A DNA stretch of 34,867 nucleotides. It comes from an uncultured Mycoplasmatota bacterium (GTDB lineage: Bacteria > Bacillota_I > Bacilli_A > RF39 > UBA660). The first letter of the stretch is position 1. Each line of letters opens with the position of its first letter. A program made the position numbers and the translations under genes. The notes under the pieces were generated by a model. It had not been told where the DNA came from. It saw nothing but the letters and a program-made list of their open reading frames with translations, and searched no databases. Location: positions 1 through 34,867 of the forward strand of contig CANOWY010000013.1 in assembly GCA_947571135.1 (NCBI GenBank), read 5' to 3'. This document shows positions 14,392 through 23,560 of this stretch, piece after piece.

Positions 14392-15249
14392 ATGAAAAGA
14401 GTTTTATTAATTGATGGACACAATTTATTATTCCGAATGTTTTATGGTATACCCTCTTCAATAAAAGACGATAATGGAAAAGAAATAAAAGGAGTAATTG
14501 GTTTTATAGGGAGTTTAAAAAAATTTTGTGGAGAATTAAATCCCTACTCTATAATTGTTATTTTTGATAGTGAAACAAGTAAAACTACCAATCTAAATTA
14601 TGATAAAAACTATAAAGCCAATCGAAAAAACTATTCCAATATTGCAGAAAATGAAAATCCATTCTCACAATTGCCTTATATAAAACAAGCCTTACAATAT
14701 CTAGAAATTCCCTATTTTGAAGTTGAAAATAATGAAGCAGATGACTATATCGCTTCTATTATAAAAACGAAAACTAAAAATGATACGGAATTTATCATCA
14801 TATCTACAGATACAGACTTTTTCCAATTAATTAGCACAAATACATTTTTATATATTCCAAAAGGAAAAAATAGCATCTTATATGATACACAGGCATTTAT
14901 AGATAAATATAATATTTTACCAAGTGACTATATTCTTTATAAGGCACTTATCGGAGATAAAACAGACAACATAGAAGGAATAAAAGGAATAGGAAAAGTA
15001 ACAGCAACCAAAATCATTTATACTTTGAAAAATGAAAAATATCTAGATGTTAAAATAAAACAAACATTAGAAATAAATAAAGAGAGAATAACAAAAAATA
15101 TTCGCTTAATAACACTAAATAGTCATATAAATATTAAAAATGTTATTTTTTCAAAATTAAATCCTAAAATAAATAACCAAAAAACTTATGAAATTATAAA
15201 AAACACACAAAATGAACAAAAAAATAAAATACATATATTAAATCAATAA
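14392..15249 (+). CDS. Stand-alone 5'-3' exonuclease (PolA N-domain/YpcP type)
   Basis: A 285-residue flap-type nuclease that acts on RNA primers or flaps. It has the acidic residues of the FEN fold: LIDGHNLLFRMFYG (about 5-18), IVIFDSE (about 54-60), the ENNEADDYIAS helix (about 112-122), STDTDFFQL (about 138-146) and GDKTDNIEGIKGIGKVTA (about 189-206), which combines the last metal ligands with the helix-hairpin-helix DNA-binding motif. No polymerase domain follows, so this is a separate exonuclease as in Bacillus YpcP. The ATG has ATAAGGAG upstream. A-rich codon use is a little stronger than in neighbours. It lies between tRNAs, beside the murC fossil. Confidence 0.88.
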   Translation: MKRVLLIDGHNLLFRMFYGIPSSIKDDNGKEIKGVIGFIGSLKKFCGELNPYSIIVIFDSETSKTTNLNYDKNYKANRKNYSNIAENENPFSQLPYIKQALQYLEIPYFEVENNEADDYIASIIKTKTKNDTEFIIISTDTDFFQLISTNTFLYIPKGKNSILYDTQAFIDKYNILPSDYILYKALIGDKTDNIEGIKGIGKVTATKIIYTLKNEKYLDVKIKQTLEINKERITKNIRLITLNSHINIKNVIFSKLNPKINNQKTYEIIKNTQNEQKNKIHILNQ

Positions 15250-15345
15250 AATTATTTAAATAATCCACATAAAAAAATTTCAAAAATATTAATCTTCTTA
15301 ATTGGCAAACACAACCTCTAAAAACTAGTTTTTTCTCATAATATT

Positions 15346-15354
15346 TGTTATACT
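15346..15354 (+). promoter_or_regulatory. Extended -10 promoter of the following unknown gene
   Basis: TGTTATACT lies 17 bases before the chosen ATG at 15372, in a 120-base gap after the exonuclease gene. The gap holds nothing else. Confidence 0.5.
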
Positions 15355-15371
15355 TTTTCTAGGTGATGAAA

Positions 15372-15803
15372 ATGATAAAACTTCCTCCTATTGCTAAATT
15401 ATATGAAGCCTATACATGTATAGCAGATAACCGCATTAAGATGGAAGAAAATCAAGCAACTGTAACTTCCTCTAATGGCGTGAAAATATATACAGTTAAG
15501 TGGAAAGACAAAGACTATGCTTCAAACGATAATGCTACTTTTTGGCAGGGATATCCTGGATACCCTGTACTTGCTGTGTTAATGCTACAAAACAAACTAA
15601 ACTATAATAAAGAAATTGTAAATCTTTTTAAAGATATTAATTGGCATGAGTTAAATGAAAAATATAAAAGAAATTATGATCAAACAGTAGAAACAGTGTT
15701 AAACAATATTGACTATGATTCTGCTCATATAAAGTCAGAAACAGAAAAAATATATGAAGAAATTAAAAATCTAGACATCAATATTAAAAGAAAAATTGAC
15801 TAA
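15372..15803 (+). CDS. Conserved-looking cytoplasmic protein, unknown
   Basis: A 143-residue protein without membrane segments. The first half looks conserved and globular: LPPIAKLYEAYTCIADNRI, a beta-rich stretch with KIYTVKWKDKDYASNDNATF, then WQGYPGYPVLAVLMLQNKL. The second half is charged and helical, with a likely amphipathic end. I do not recognise a named family. Three starts are possible: GTG 15363, ATG 15366 and ATG 15372. AGGTGAT at 15361-15367 lies at workable distance only from 15372. A one-gene unit with its own promoter, followed by a tRNA pair. Confidence 0.65.
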   Translation: MIKLPPIAKLYEAYTCIADNRIKMEENQATVTSSNGVKIYTVKWKDKDYASNDNATFWQGYPGYPVLAVLMLQNKLNYNKEIVNLFKDINWHELNEKYKRNYDQTVETVLNNIDYDSAHIKSETEKIYEEIKNLDINIKRKID

Positions 15804-15848
15804 TAAAAACTTATTTATGAATTCTGCATATAATATAGTAAAAAATAC

Positions 15849-15877
15849 TTGCAATAATACCAAAAATAAGATAAAAT
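15849..15877 (+). promoter_or_regulatory. Promoter of the tRNA-Ile/tRNA-Glu pair
   Basis: TTGCAA (15849-15854), exactly 17 bases, TAAAAT (15872-15877), starting about 13 bases before tRNA-Ile. Confidence 0.7.
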
Positions 15878-15896
15878 TAAATAGTCATTACGAAAT

Positions 15897-15973
<77 letters not shown>

Positions 15974-15985
15974 TTTTGTTTTTTT

Positions 15986-16062
15986 GGCCAGTTGGTGAAG
16001 CGGCTTAACACACTGCCCTTTCACGGCAGCATTCACGGGTCCGAATCCCGTACTGGTCACCA
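15986..16062 (+). tRNA. tRNA-Glu (TTC)
   Basis: 77 bases with encoded CCA. The acceptor GGCCAGT pairs with ACTGGTC; anticodon loop CTTTCAC gives TTC; T arm GGTCCGAATCC. It lies 12 bases after tRNA-Ile and is co-transcribed. Confidence 0.96.
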
Positions 16063-16074
16063 TTTTTTGATTTT

Positions 16075-16104
16075 AAACGTACAGAAATAGTACGTTTTTT
16101 ATTT
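16075..16104 (+). terminator. Terminator after tRNA-Ile/tRNA-Glu
   Basis: AAACGTAC pairs with GTACGTTT around AGAAATA, then a T run. Confidence 0.85.
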
Positions 16105-16149
16105 TTTATGTACATAACTTATTTTTGTACTTTATGCATAATAATTAGT

Positions 16150-16539
16150 ATGGGCAATAATAGTATGGATAGTGAAACTTTTAATGAAGTACGTATTGAA
16201 GACTATATATGGATTGTATATATCTTTTTAGCCTTTTTTGCTCTTATATCTAATCACTATGAAAAAGAATATTTAAAAAAGCATAAAAAAAAAGATGAGA
16301 ATATCTTTAGAACTATTAATACAGAAATTTTTATTGTTACTTTCATCATTTACTTGTATTTTGCTTATATCAATTACAAGCATATAAAAAGACTAGATAG
16401 AACTTCAAGTCCAAGAGAAATTTTTCTTGCCAACGCCGGATTTATAGCGGCTCTTCTATTTTTAATTGGAGGAGCCATCTCATTATACATTAGTATCGTT
16501 GGGGATGACGAAGATGACTTCAATTTGAATTTCTTCTAA
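16150..16539 (+). CDS. Small membrane protein with three helices, unknown
   Basis: A 129-residue protein: MGNNSMDSETF, helix 1 (IWIVYIFLAFFALI), a lysine-rich loop, helix 2 (IFIVTFIIYLYFAYI), helix 3 (GFIAALLFLIGGAISLYI) and an acidic tail (DDEDDFN). No family is recognised. The frame is open back to an ATG at 16108, but that lies 4 bases after the terminator T run. ATG 16150 or 16165 is more likely. None has a ribosome site. A CATAAT 8 bases before 16150 could be a -10 of a leaderless transcript, with no good -35. The stop overlaps the end of the convergent deacetylase gene by 4 bases. Confidence 0.5.
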   Translation: MGNNSMDSETFNEVRIEDYIWIVYIFLAFFALISNHYEKEYLKKHKKKDENIFRTINTEIFIVTFIIYLYFAYINYKHIKRLDRTSSPREIFLANAGFIAALLFLIGGAISLYISIVGDDEDDFNLNFF

Positions 16540-17717
16540 TCTGCCTTTATACTACGATAAACCTCATGCATTTCCAAAGTTTTTCCTTTTAATTGGGCTA
16601 ATTCACTAATACTCATAACTTGATAGCCTTCTGCATATAACTTTGGTAATAATTCCTCTACTGCCTCCACAGTTGTATCATATAAATCATGCATTAAAAT
16701 AATCGACCCATCACTTACGTTTTCCATAACATAGTTAACAATATATTCTTTATCTCGATGTAGCCAATCCTCTGTATCTAAATTCCAATTAATAAATATT
16801 GTATTTAAACTTTCTTTAATCTTTTGATTTATATTTCCATATGGAGGACGTGTATAAATAATTTCTCGTCCTGTAATATTATTGAATATTTCCTTCGTTT
16901 TCTCTTCATCACTCATAATATCTTCTATTTTCATTCTTTTCATATTTTTATGACTATAAGAATGACTTCCTATTTCATTTCCTTTATTTAATACATTTAA
17001 AATTGTTTCTTTGCCATATTCCATTTTATTACCCACCATGAAAAAAGTAGCATGTGCTTTATTTTGTTCTAATAACTTTACGATTTTATTTGTTTTCTCC
17101 CCATTAGGACCATCATCAAACGTAAGAGCGACACTTTTCTTATTCTTATCGTAAGAATACCCGCTTTCTTCTAAAGTCTCTTCACTCGACGAGACAGCAA
17201 AATCAAGGCAATTTTGAATTTCTTTATAACTTACACCTAAATAGAGTTTCTCAAACACTTGTGGCTCTATAACAGAATTATCATAATAAATAAAGAGTTC
17301 ATCTTGTAAAATTTGATATGTCTTTTGAGTCTCTTCTAAAGATAAAGAATCTGCAATAAATTTTGGATACTTCAAATACAACAAATTTTGTATTTTTGTA
17401 TTAAATTCTTCTCTCTTATCTTCTTTTACATATGCAAAAAAATCTTTTTCTTCTCCTGTTACAGTATCAATAAAATAACTAAAACACTCATTATCTTTTT
17501 GAAATTCTAAATAAATAAATTTATCTTTAAAATTTTCATTACGAACTAACTCTTTATCCTCGTTTTGTTTTATTAATTCTTCTACTTTTAAATTAAAATC
17601 TTTTTTCTTGCTTAAAACAACGACTAAAGCATCCTTATCATTCCCAAACCAAATAAGGATAGAAATCCCTAAAATCACAAGTATAGCAGATATTAATTTA
17701 ATGTTTACTTCTTTCAT
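16536..17717 (-). CDS. Membrane-anchored polysaccharide deacetylase (NodB domain)
   Basis: A 393-residue envelope enzyme, likely removing acetyl groups from peptidoglycan or another amino sugar polymer. It has one N-terminal membrane segment (about 10-25), an extracellular domain of about 160 residues with no clear motif, and a NodB domain from about 200. All five NodB motifs are intact: TFDDGP, GSHSYSH, RPPYG, DTEDW and LMHD, so the metal Asp-His-His triad and the catalytic base are present. The ATG at 17717 or a GTG 9 bases upstream is the start; the ribosome site is weak. It follows the ABC transporter gene after 39 bases and is probably co-transcribed. Confidence 0.88.
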   Translation of the reverse strand: MKEVNIKLISAILVILGISILIWFGNDKDALVVVLSKKKDFNLKVEELIKQNEDKELVRNENFKDKFIYLEFQKDNECFSYFIDTVTGEEKDFFAYVKEDKREEFNTKIQNLLYLKYPKFIADSLSLEETQKTYQILQDELFIYYDNSVIEPQVFEKLYLGVSYKEIQNCLDFAVSSSEETLEESGYSYDKNKKSVALTFDDGPNGEKTNKIVKLLEQNKAHATFFMVGNKMEYGKETILNVLNKGNEIGSHSYSHKNMKRMKIEDIMSDEEKTKEIFNNITGREIIYTRPPYGNINQKIKESLNTIFINWNLDTEDWLHRDKEYIVNYVMENVSDGSIILMHDLYDTTVEAVEELLPKLYAEGYQVMSISELAQLKGKTLEMHEVYRSIKAD

Positions 17718-17756
17718 ATAAATCACTACTACTTATTATACCAAAAAATAACGCTT

Positions 17757-19481
17757 TTACGCATTATTTTTATATAATTCTTGATAGTCTTTGTTTTTCT
17801 TTAAAAGTTCACTATGCGTTCCACTTGCTACAATTTGACCATTTTCCATCAAATGAATAACATCAGAATCAATAATAGTTGATAAACGATGGGCAATGGT
17901 AATAATTGTATGATCTTTTGATATTTCTTCAATAACTTTAATAATTTTTTCTTGAGACTCATTATCAAGAGCACTCGTTGCTTCATCAAATAAAATAATC
18001 TTACTATTTTTAGACAAAACTCTAGCAATTGCTAATCTCTGTTTTTGGCCACCAGATAAATTAACGCCACCTTCTCCTATTTTTGTATCGTATTTATTTG
18101 GTAAAGTCATAATATAATCATCAAGTAAAGCAATCCTACAAAAGTTTCGCACCTCTTTTAAGGTAATATGAGGATGGATTATTTGAAAATTTTCTAAAAT
18201 CGTTTTATTAAACAAAAAAGGATCCTGTCTTATAATACTAATATTTTCTCGTAAACTTTCCTCATCATAATCTTCTATTGGAATCCCATCTAGTAGTATT
18301 TTTCCTTTTGTAACATCAAAAAAACGCAACAAAAGATTAAAAATAGTACTCTTCCCTTGGCCACTTTTTCCTATAATGGCAACTTTAGTATTTTCCTTTA
18401 CTTCTAAATTAAAATCATCTAAAATCTTCTTTTTATTATCATGATAATGAAAAGTTACATTTTGAAAATCTATATTTCCTGTTACTTCTAAATTATGATA
18501 CGTTCCATAAGAAACATCTTGATACAATTTATTATTAACTATTTCATAAATACGTTCGACAGATACTTTTAACTTCTGATATTGAGTTGAAAAAGTAGCA
18601 AACCGATTCACCAAATTAATAAAAGTATAAATGTAGTAAGTCATAGCAATTAAAAATGCATAACTTCCTCTTCCTATCATGATTTCTAAAATAATAGTAA
18701 CATACACCACTGTTGTAAATATTTCCCCTAGACTATCTACTATTGCATAGTAGTTTTGCTCATAAGTTATAGTTTTATCTCGCTTATGAAATAAATTTTC
18801 AACAATGTTTTTCAAACCTTCTGTAATATTTTTATAAATTCCTAAAGCCTTTAATTCTCTTATTCCACGAACGGATTCATTTACTTCTGCAACATAAGAA
18901 TCATTTTCCTTTTTTATTTCTTTCTGTAATTTTTTCAATTTTTTATTAAATGTTGAGGAAATAAAATAAAGAATCAAAAGATATAAGAGAACTTCCATAC
19001 CGACAAAAAAAGAATGATAAAAAATGTAAACTAGTATAAAAGATTTAGAAAAAAAGCCAATAGCAATAAAAAGAAGATTAGAAATGGCCTCTGTAATCGT
19101 CTCTGAATCATTAGTAACCCTATTAATCAACTCTCCGCTTGTTTTTTCTTCAAAAGCCTTAGTAGGAAGTTTTAATACTTTCTCATATAACGTAAAGGAA
19201 AGATTTTTAATAATTCGAAAACTAATCCTAGTAGACATAATAGTAGTCAAGCGATTAAAAAAAGCATTATTAATCACACATAAAAACAAGTTAAAAATAA
19301 GAATCAAAATGGCAACATACATAGCATTTTCTGTTACTTTACTCATTGCAAGACCAGAAAAATATCCATAAGTCATACCAATTAAAGCACTAATTAAATC
19401 AAGAAATAAAGTAATTATAATTCCTCGCTTCTCTTTTATAAGAAAAGGATGTAAAAATTTTACTATTTCTTTATTTTTCAT
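17757..19481 (-). CDS. ABC exporter, fused membrane and ATPase domains
   Basis: A 574-residue half-transporter expected to work as a homodimer. Residues 1-320 hold six helices (ABC type I exporter fold, with NRVTNDSETI and EVNESVRGIRELKA coupling regions). Residues about 335-574 are the ATPase: Walker A GKSGQGKST, signature NLSGGQKQRLAIARVL, Walker B KIILFDEATSALD and H-loop TIAHRLST, all intact. The substrate cannot be told; lipids, peptides or drugs are typical. The ATG at 19481 has GAGGTG upstream. It is probably an operon with the downstream deacetylase, which would suit an envelope role. Confidence 0.9.
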   Translation of the reverse strand: MKNKEIVKFLHPFLIKEKRGIIITLFLDLISALIGMTYGYFSGLAMSKVTENAMYVAILILIFNLFLCVINNAFFNRLTTIMSTRISFRIIKNLSFTLYEKVLKLPTKAFEEKTSGELINRVTNDSETITEAISNLLFIAIGFFSKSFILVYIFYHSFFVGMEVLLYLLILYFISSTFNKKLKKLQKEIKKENDSYVAEVNESVRGIRELKALGIYKNITEGLKNIVENLFHKRDKTITYEQNYYAIVDSLGEIFTTVVYVTIILEIMIGRGSYAFLIAMTYYIYTFINLVNRFATFSTQYQKLKVSVERIYEIVNNKLYQDVSYGTYHNLEVTGNIDFQNVTFHYHDNKKKILDDFNLEVKENTKVAIIGKSGQGKSTIFNLLLRFFDVTKGKILLDGIPIEDYDEESLRENISIIRQDPFLFNKTILENFQIIHPHITLKEVRNFCRIALLDDYIMTLPNKYDTKIGEGGVNLSGGQKQRLAIARVLSKNSKIILFDEATSALDNESQEKIIKVIEEISKDHTIITIAHRLSTIIDSDVIHLMENGQIVASGTHSELLKKNKDYQELYKNNA

Positions 19482-19532
19482 AACCGCACCTCACTAAACA
19501 AATAAACTTTTTTATTCCATTTTCAATATGCA

Positions 19533-21281
19533 TTAATTCATTACCCTTTTAAACATTCTTTCTAAATCATAAATAGAAAACTTAATAATCGTAGGTCTTC
19601 CATGCGGACAATTATAAGGATTATCACACAAAACAAGTTCATTTAGTAACTCTTCTATCGCCTCTGTTCCAATATGCATATTGGCTTTAATACTCATCTT
19701 ACAAGCAAGAGTAATTGCAATATGTTCATTAAACTTAATCGGATCAAATTTTCCGTTATTCTTAATTAAAATATCAACAATTTTATGAATAGATTCCTCT
19801 TCATAACCACTTTTTAACCATGTAGGATGTTCTTTAAATACAAAGGTATTGACACCAAACTCTTCTATAGTAAATCCCATATTTATTAAAACATCTTTAT
19901 TATTTTTTACAATCAAAAATTCACTAGAAGATAATTCAATTGTAATTGGAAATAAAAGTCCCGTTGTAGAAATAACGCTCTCTTTTAATGCCTTTAAATA
20001 CCTTTCATAATTTACTCTTTCCTGAGCAGCGTGTTGGTCTACTAAAAAAACACCTTCTTCATTTTGAGCAATAATATAAGTACCTAAAGCAACTCCCACT
20101 GGATATAAAACTAATTTTTTTAATTCTTCATTAATAATAATGGGACTTTCTTTTTCTTCTTCATAACTAAGATTTAAGGCCACTTGACTACTCTCTTTAT
20201 ATTCGTCCGTTTCTTTTTCCACTTCGCGAACAAAATGTTCTACGTAGTTATCTTTTATCTCATTATATTCTGGCTTTTTAATAGCATCGGGTATTAATAA
20301 GGATTTGTATAAAGCATCTTTAATAGTAGTAAAGATTAAATCATATAATTCATTTATCTTTGATAATTTAATATCTTGTTTCGTTGGATGGATATTTACA
20401 TCAATTAATGTGGGATCTGTGTCAATTTTCAAAACTACAATTGGATATTTAGTATCTGGCTTATAGGTATAATATGCATCATTTATAGCACGATTAATAT
20501 CATAATTTTTTACAATTCTATCGTTGACCATTGTAATAAAATGATTGCGATTGGATTTTAATATTTCTGGCTTACAAACATAACCGTATACATCAAAATC
20601 ATCATTACTTGCTCTTACTTCTAACATTTTAGAAGAGACATTCAGCCCATAAATTTCATGAATACATTTGTGTAAATTCCCACTACCTGTCGTACGTACA
20701 AGCACTTTATCATTGTTTGTAAGAGTAAAAGCGATACTATCATGGCTCATAGCAAGACGTTCTATTAAAGATACACATCCAGCAAGTTCACTGGCTTCGC
20801 TTTTTAAATACTTAAGCCTTGCAGGTGTGTTGTAAAACAAATCTTCTACACTTATACTGGTTCCTTGGCGAGCAGAAGCATCTTCTTCCCTTATTACCTT
20901 ACCACCTTTTATTTCTAATAAAGTTCCCACAGAATCACTACAAGTTTTTAAAACTACTTTACTTACACTAGCAATAGAAGGCAGTGCTTCTCCACGAAAC
21001 CCAAGAGTATCAATAAAAAATAAATCGTCATCACGTAACAGTTTACTCGTTGCATGACGTCCAAAAGCAAGATGCGCATCACTTTTGTCCATTCCATCTC
21101 CATCATCTAATACCTCTATAGACTTAAGACCTCCATCTACTAAAGTAACGACAATATGGCTAGCATGAGCATCAATACTATTCTCACATAACTCTTTTAC
21201 AACAGAAGATATTTTTTCTACTACTTCTCCTGCTGCTATCTTATTGGCAAGTGCCTCACTCATTACTTTAATTTTACTCAT
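19533..21281 (-). CDS. mutL: DNA mismatch repair protein MutL (endonuclease type)
   Basis: A 582-residue protein that links mismatch recognition to strand nicking. The N-terminal GHKL ATPase is intact (IAAGEVVEKISSVVKELCEN, DDGDGMDKSD, TLGFRGEALPSIASVS). The C-terminal domain has DQHAAQERVNYE (about 415-426), ACKMSIKA and CPHGRP (about 558), the metal-binding set of MutL with nicking activity in bacteria without MutH. The ATG at 21281 gives MSKIKVMSEALANKIAAGE, the family start; an upstream TTG in the same frame lies in yqeH. The gap to yqeH is only 4 bases, so coupling is likely. mutS is not beside it here, unlike in Bacillus. Confidence 0.96.
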   Translation of the reverse strand: MSKIKVMSEALANKIAAGEVVEKISSVVKELCENSIDAHASHIVVTLVDGGLKSIEVLDDGDGMDKSDAHLAFGRHATSKLLRDDDLFFIDTLGFRGEALPSIASVSKVVLKTCSDSVGTLLEIKGGKVIREEDASARQGTSISVEDLFYNTPARLKYLKSEASELAGCVSLIERLAMSHDSIAFTLTNNDKVLVRTTGSGNLHKCIHEIYGLNVSSKMLEVRASNDDFDVYGYVCKPEILKSNRNHFITMVNDRIVKNYDINRAINDAYYTYKPDTKYPIVVLKIDTDPTLIDVNIHPTKQDIKLSKINELYDLIFTTIKDALYKSLLIPDAIKKPEYNEIKDNYVEHFVREVEKETDEYKESSQVALNLSYEEEKESPIIINEELKKLVLYPVGVALGTYIIAQNEEGVFLVDQHAAQERVNYERYLKALKESVISTTGLLFPITIELSSSEFLIVKNNKDVLINMGFTIEEFGVNTFVFKEHPTWLKSGYEEESIHKIVDILIKNNGKFDPIKFNEHIAITLACKMSIKANMHIGTEAIEELLNELVLCDNPYNCPHGRPTIIKFSIYDLERMFKRVMN

Positions 21282-21285
21282 ACTT

Positions 21286-22269
21286 CTACTGCCTTTCAAA
21301 AAAAGAATTTCTGATTTCTAACCATTTTGGATTTTCAATATAAATGTTTACCTTACAATCACTTTTTATATTCATAAATCCTAAACCCTGAATGACAACA
21401 TCCTCATTTTTCTTTAAAAAATATTCACACTTACTATAATGTTTAAAATCTTCATTCTTTTCATATACTTTTTTTATTTCCAATAAATTACTTATATAAA
21501 GTGTCACATTGCATTTTGGACTTATATTCTCAATACGTAATGTATTTTCAAGAATAAGGCTTGTCCCTTTCTTTAACTGATATGTAATTGGTTTTAAAAA
21601 TGTTTTAGGATTTATTCGTTTAATAAAAGATACTTCCTTATCACGATAAATAGGATTTTCATATTGAAATCCTGGACTATCGATTAAAAAATAATTCTCA
21701 TTCAAAGGAATTTTAATATAATCCACTGTTGTATTTGGAACTAAACTTACTGTTATGTTCGCATACTCCGCTATGCGATTTACAAGAGTTGATTTCCCTG
21801 AATTTGTGTATCCGAGCAAATAAGCACATTTCATATTCTTTTTTTCTAAAGTATTTAAAATAGCACTAATATTTACATTTTTAGAAGCACTTAAAAATAG
21901 AATTTCTTCTTTCACACCATATTCTTCTTGTAGCCAAAATTTTATCTTTTCTTTTTTTACATATTTAGGAATATAATCTATCTTGCTAATGATAAGTGTT
22001 TTGGGAACCTGTATAGCATGATAAGTATTCATAACCTCACGATTTACATTCAATAAATCTACTAAAAAAAATGCATATATTCCCTTTTGATTTACTGTAT
22101 CTAGTACATTTTCTGTTTCCAAATCAATCATTTTAAAATCGTTATAATGAACAAGTCGAAAACATCTCTCACAAAATTGAGCAGTACTTTTTTTTTCTTT
22201 AGGAATATACCCTATTCTCTCCTTAACATCACTTTGTAAAACGGCTCCACAACCAACACACTTATTCAT
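21286..22269 (-). CDS. yqeH: Circularly permuted GTPase YqeH (30S assembly)
   Basis: A 327-residue GTPase involved in small ribosomal subunit maturation. The N-terminal treble-clef zinc finger has CVGCG and FCERCF (Cys pairs). The G motifs are in permuted order: SKIDYI (G4), LSASKN (G5), then LLGYTNSGKSTLVNRI (G1) and LIDSPGF (G3), as expected for YqeH. A C-terminal beta-rich RNA-binding part follows. The ATG at 22269 has GGGTGA 6 bases upstream; an in-frame GTG at 22278 overlaps that site. It overlaps the end of yqeG by 8 bases. Confidence 0.95.
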   Translation of the reverse strand: MNKCVGCGAVLQSDVKERIGYIPKEKKSTAQFCERCFRLVHYNDFKMIDLETENVLDTVNQKGIYAFFLVDLLNVNREVMNTYHAIQVPKTLIISKIDYIPKYVKKEKIKFWLQEEYGVKEEILFLSASKNVNISAILNTLEKKNMKCAYLLGYTNSGKSTLVNRIAEYANITVSLVPNTTVDYIKIPLNENYFLIDSPGFQYENPIYRDKEVSFIKRINPKTFLKPITYQLKKGTSLILENTLRIENISPKCNVTLYISNLLEIKKVYEKNEDFKHYSKCEYFLKKNEDVVIQGLGFMNIKSDCKVNIYIENPKWLEIRNSFFERQ

Positions 22270-22783
22270 AATATTCACCCTTTTTAAACAATCCCTGGCG
22301 AGCCATCTTTTTTAGGATTCTTCTTTCAAAAATACGGTTAATTTTCGTTCCCAACAAATCAACATTACTAATAGGATTTACTAAAATACTCACAAATCCC
22401 ATACGATTAGCACCTAAGACATCGGTTAAAAGTTGGTCTCCTATACACGCAATTTCATTGTCTTTAAAATTATAGATCTCCAAAATTTTTTTATATTTCC
22501 CTTTAAAAGGTTTACGACTATTAAAACTAGAATCTACATTTAACTGTTCTTTAAATGGTCGTACACGGTTTTTATTCGAATTGGAAAGAATAATGACTTT
22601 AATTCCTAAAAGTTCTATATCTGCAAACAAATCTTTGACTTCCTTATCAGGCGCCTCAACATTTATAGGAACAATTGTATTGTCTAAATCAAATAGGATA
22701 CATTTAATTCCTCTATTTTTTAACTTTTCATAATCAATTGCAAAAATACTTTTTTGATAAATATCTGGAATAAATTTCTCCAT
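22262..22783 (-). CDS. yqeG: YqeG-family HAD phosphatase
   Basis: A 173-residue HAD subclass IIIA phosphatase. Motif 1 is LFDLDNTIVP with the nucleophile Asp; motif 2 is ILSNSNKNR; motif 3 contains the Lys of SRKPFKGKYKK; motif 4 is CIGDQLLTDV. The ATG at 22783 has GAGGTG 7 bases upstream. The frame extends back to 22861 but without a ribosome site. YqeG precedes yqeH in many Firmicutes, and the two overlap here. In-vivo substrate unknown; related enzymes act on phosphatidylglycerophosphate. Confidence 0.93.
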   Translation of the reverse strand: MEKFIPDIYQKSIFAIDYEKLKNRGIKCILFDLDNTIVPINVEAPDKEVKDLFADIELLGIKVIILSNSNKNRVRPFKEQLNVDSSFNSRKPFKGKYKKILEIYNFKDNEIACIGDQLLTDVLGANRMGFVSILVNPISNVDLLGTKINRIFERRILKKMARQGLFKKGEYYE

Positions 22784-22803
22784 ATAGAACACCTCGCATT
22801 TTA

Positions 22804-22812
22804 AGTATATCA
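22804..22812 (-). promoter_or_regulatory. Extended -10 promoter of yqeG-yqeH-mutL
   Basis: The minus strand reads TGATATACT, about 20 bases before the yqeG ATG and just after the preceding terminator. Confidence 0.55.
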
Positions 22813-22843
22813 TAGAACAATTAGAAATATTAGAAAAAGTTAA

Positions 22844-22876
22844 CAAAAAAAGAACAACCATTTAGGATTGTTGCTC
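22844..22876 (-). terminator. Terminator of the HD-like gene
   Basis: Minus strand: GAGCAAC (in the last codons) pairs with GTTGTTC around 11 bases, then seven T. Confidence 0.7.
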
Positions 22877-23503
22877 TTCTTCTTTTATATTTTGAATGTC
22901 TTCAGATAAAGATTTAAAAATTTCATCAGTGTATGACTTTCTATCATACAAAATCCAACCATCACTCGCATTTCTCATTTGTGGAAGAATTTCATTAGAT
23001 AATTCTTCTCCATAATGTTTTGCATCTTCTAAGGCATTATCTAAAGAAAAGTCTCCACTTAAATCATAAATTTTCGCTTGGATATCAGATTCAATTTTAC
23101 TAATTTGATTTACAAATTTTGCTTCTTTTGTTTCTTTTTGATAAATTTCTTCTAACAAATCCATTAACTCTTGTTGTTTCATTAAACCATTTGTAATCTC
23201 TTTAAGTGTTTCAAAAGCATTTGCTTTTCTTTCTTCATAAGTTGGATAATCTCTAGTTGTAAATTCTTTTTCAAGTGTTACTTTTTCAAGTTCTTTTACA
23301 ACAAGCATTTTAAACACTTTTTCGATATTTAAATCAAGTTCATGTTCACTGTCTAAACCAATCGTAAGCACAAAACATCCATATATATGGTCTGCTACAG
23401 ACTCTATTCTATCCCTAGATATTTTTACTTCATTCCAACCAGTACGTACTACTTCTTTTAACTTATTTGCAAGTAAATAAAAATTTAATACATTATTATT
23501 CAT
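22862..23503 (-). CDS. HD-domain (YfbR/HDDC2-like) protein with degenerate active site
   Basis: A 213-residue helical protein. The first 75 residues follow the HD nucleotidase pattern: FYLLANKLKEVVRTGWN (family LKxxxRxGW), then ESVADHIYG with the first conserved His (39). The next expected stretch (family MALVHDMAECIVGDI) reads MLVVKELEKVTLEKEF: the HD pair is Lys-Glu and the later GD is Glu-Lys. The metal site is therefore not complete, which suggests a non-catalytic relative, perhaps a nucleotide sensor. The C-terminal 100 residues are charged helices. The ATG at 23503 has AAAGGAG upstream. The promoter has a run of eight G between -35 and -10. Confidence 0.65.
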   Translation of the reverse strand: MNNNVLNFYLLANKLKEVVRTGWNEVKISRDRIESVADHIYGCFVLTIGLDSEHELDLNIEKVFKMLVVKELEKVTLEKEFTTRDYPTYEERKANAFETLKEITNGLMKQQELMDLLEEIYQKETKEAKFVNQISKIESDIQAKIYDLSGDFSLDNALEDAKHYGEELSNEILPQMRNASDGWILYDRKSYTDEIFKSLSEDIQNIKEEEQQS

Positions 23504-23529
23504 AATCTATAAATCTCCTTTCTAGTGTT

Positions 23530-23560
23530 ACTATACCCCCCCCTAAAAGGATTTTGTCAA
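23530..23560 (-). promoter_or_regulatory. Promoter with G8 tract in the spacer (possible phase-variable switch)
   Basis: Minus strand: TTGACA (23555-23560), a 19-base spacer ending in eight G (23536-23543), TATAGT (23530-23535). Loss of one or two G would give the optimal 18 or 17. Just upstream of the -35 lie five C (23561-23565) that can pair with the G tract. Confidence 0.6.
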
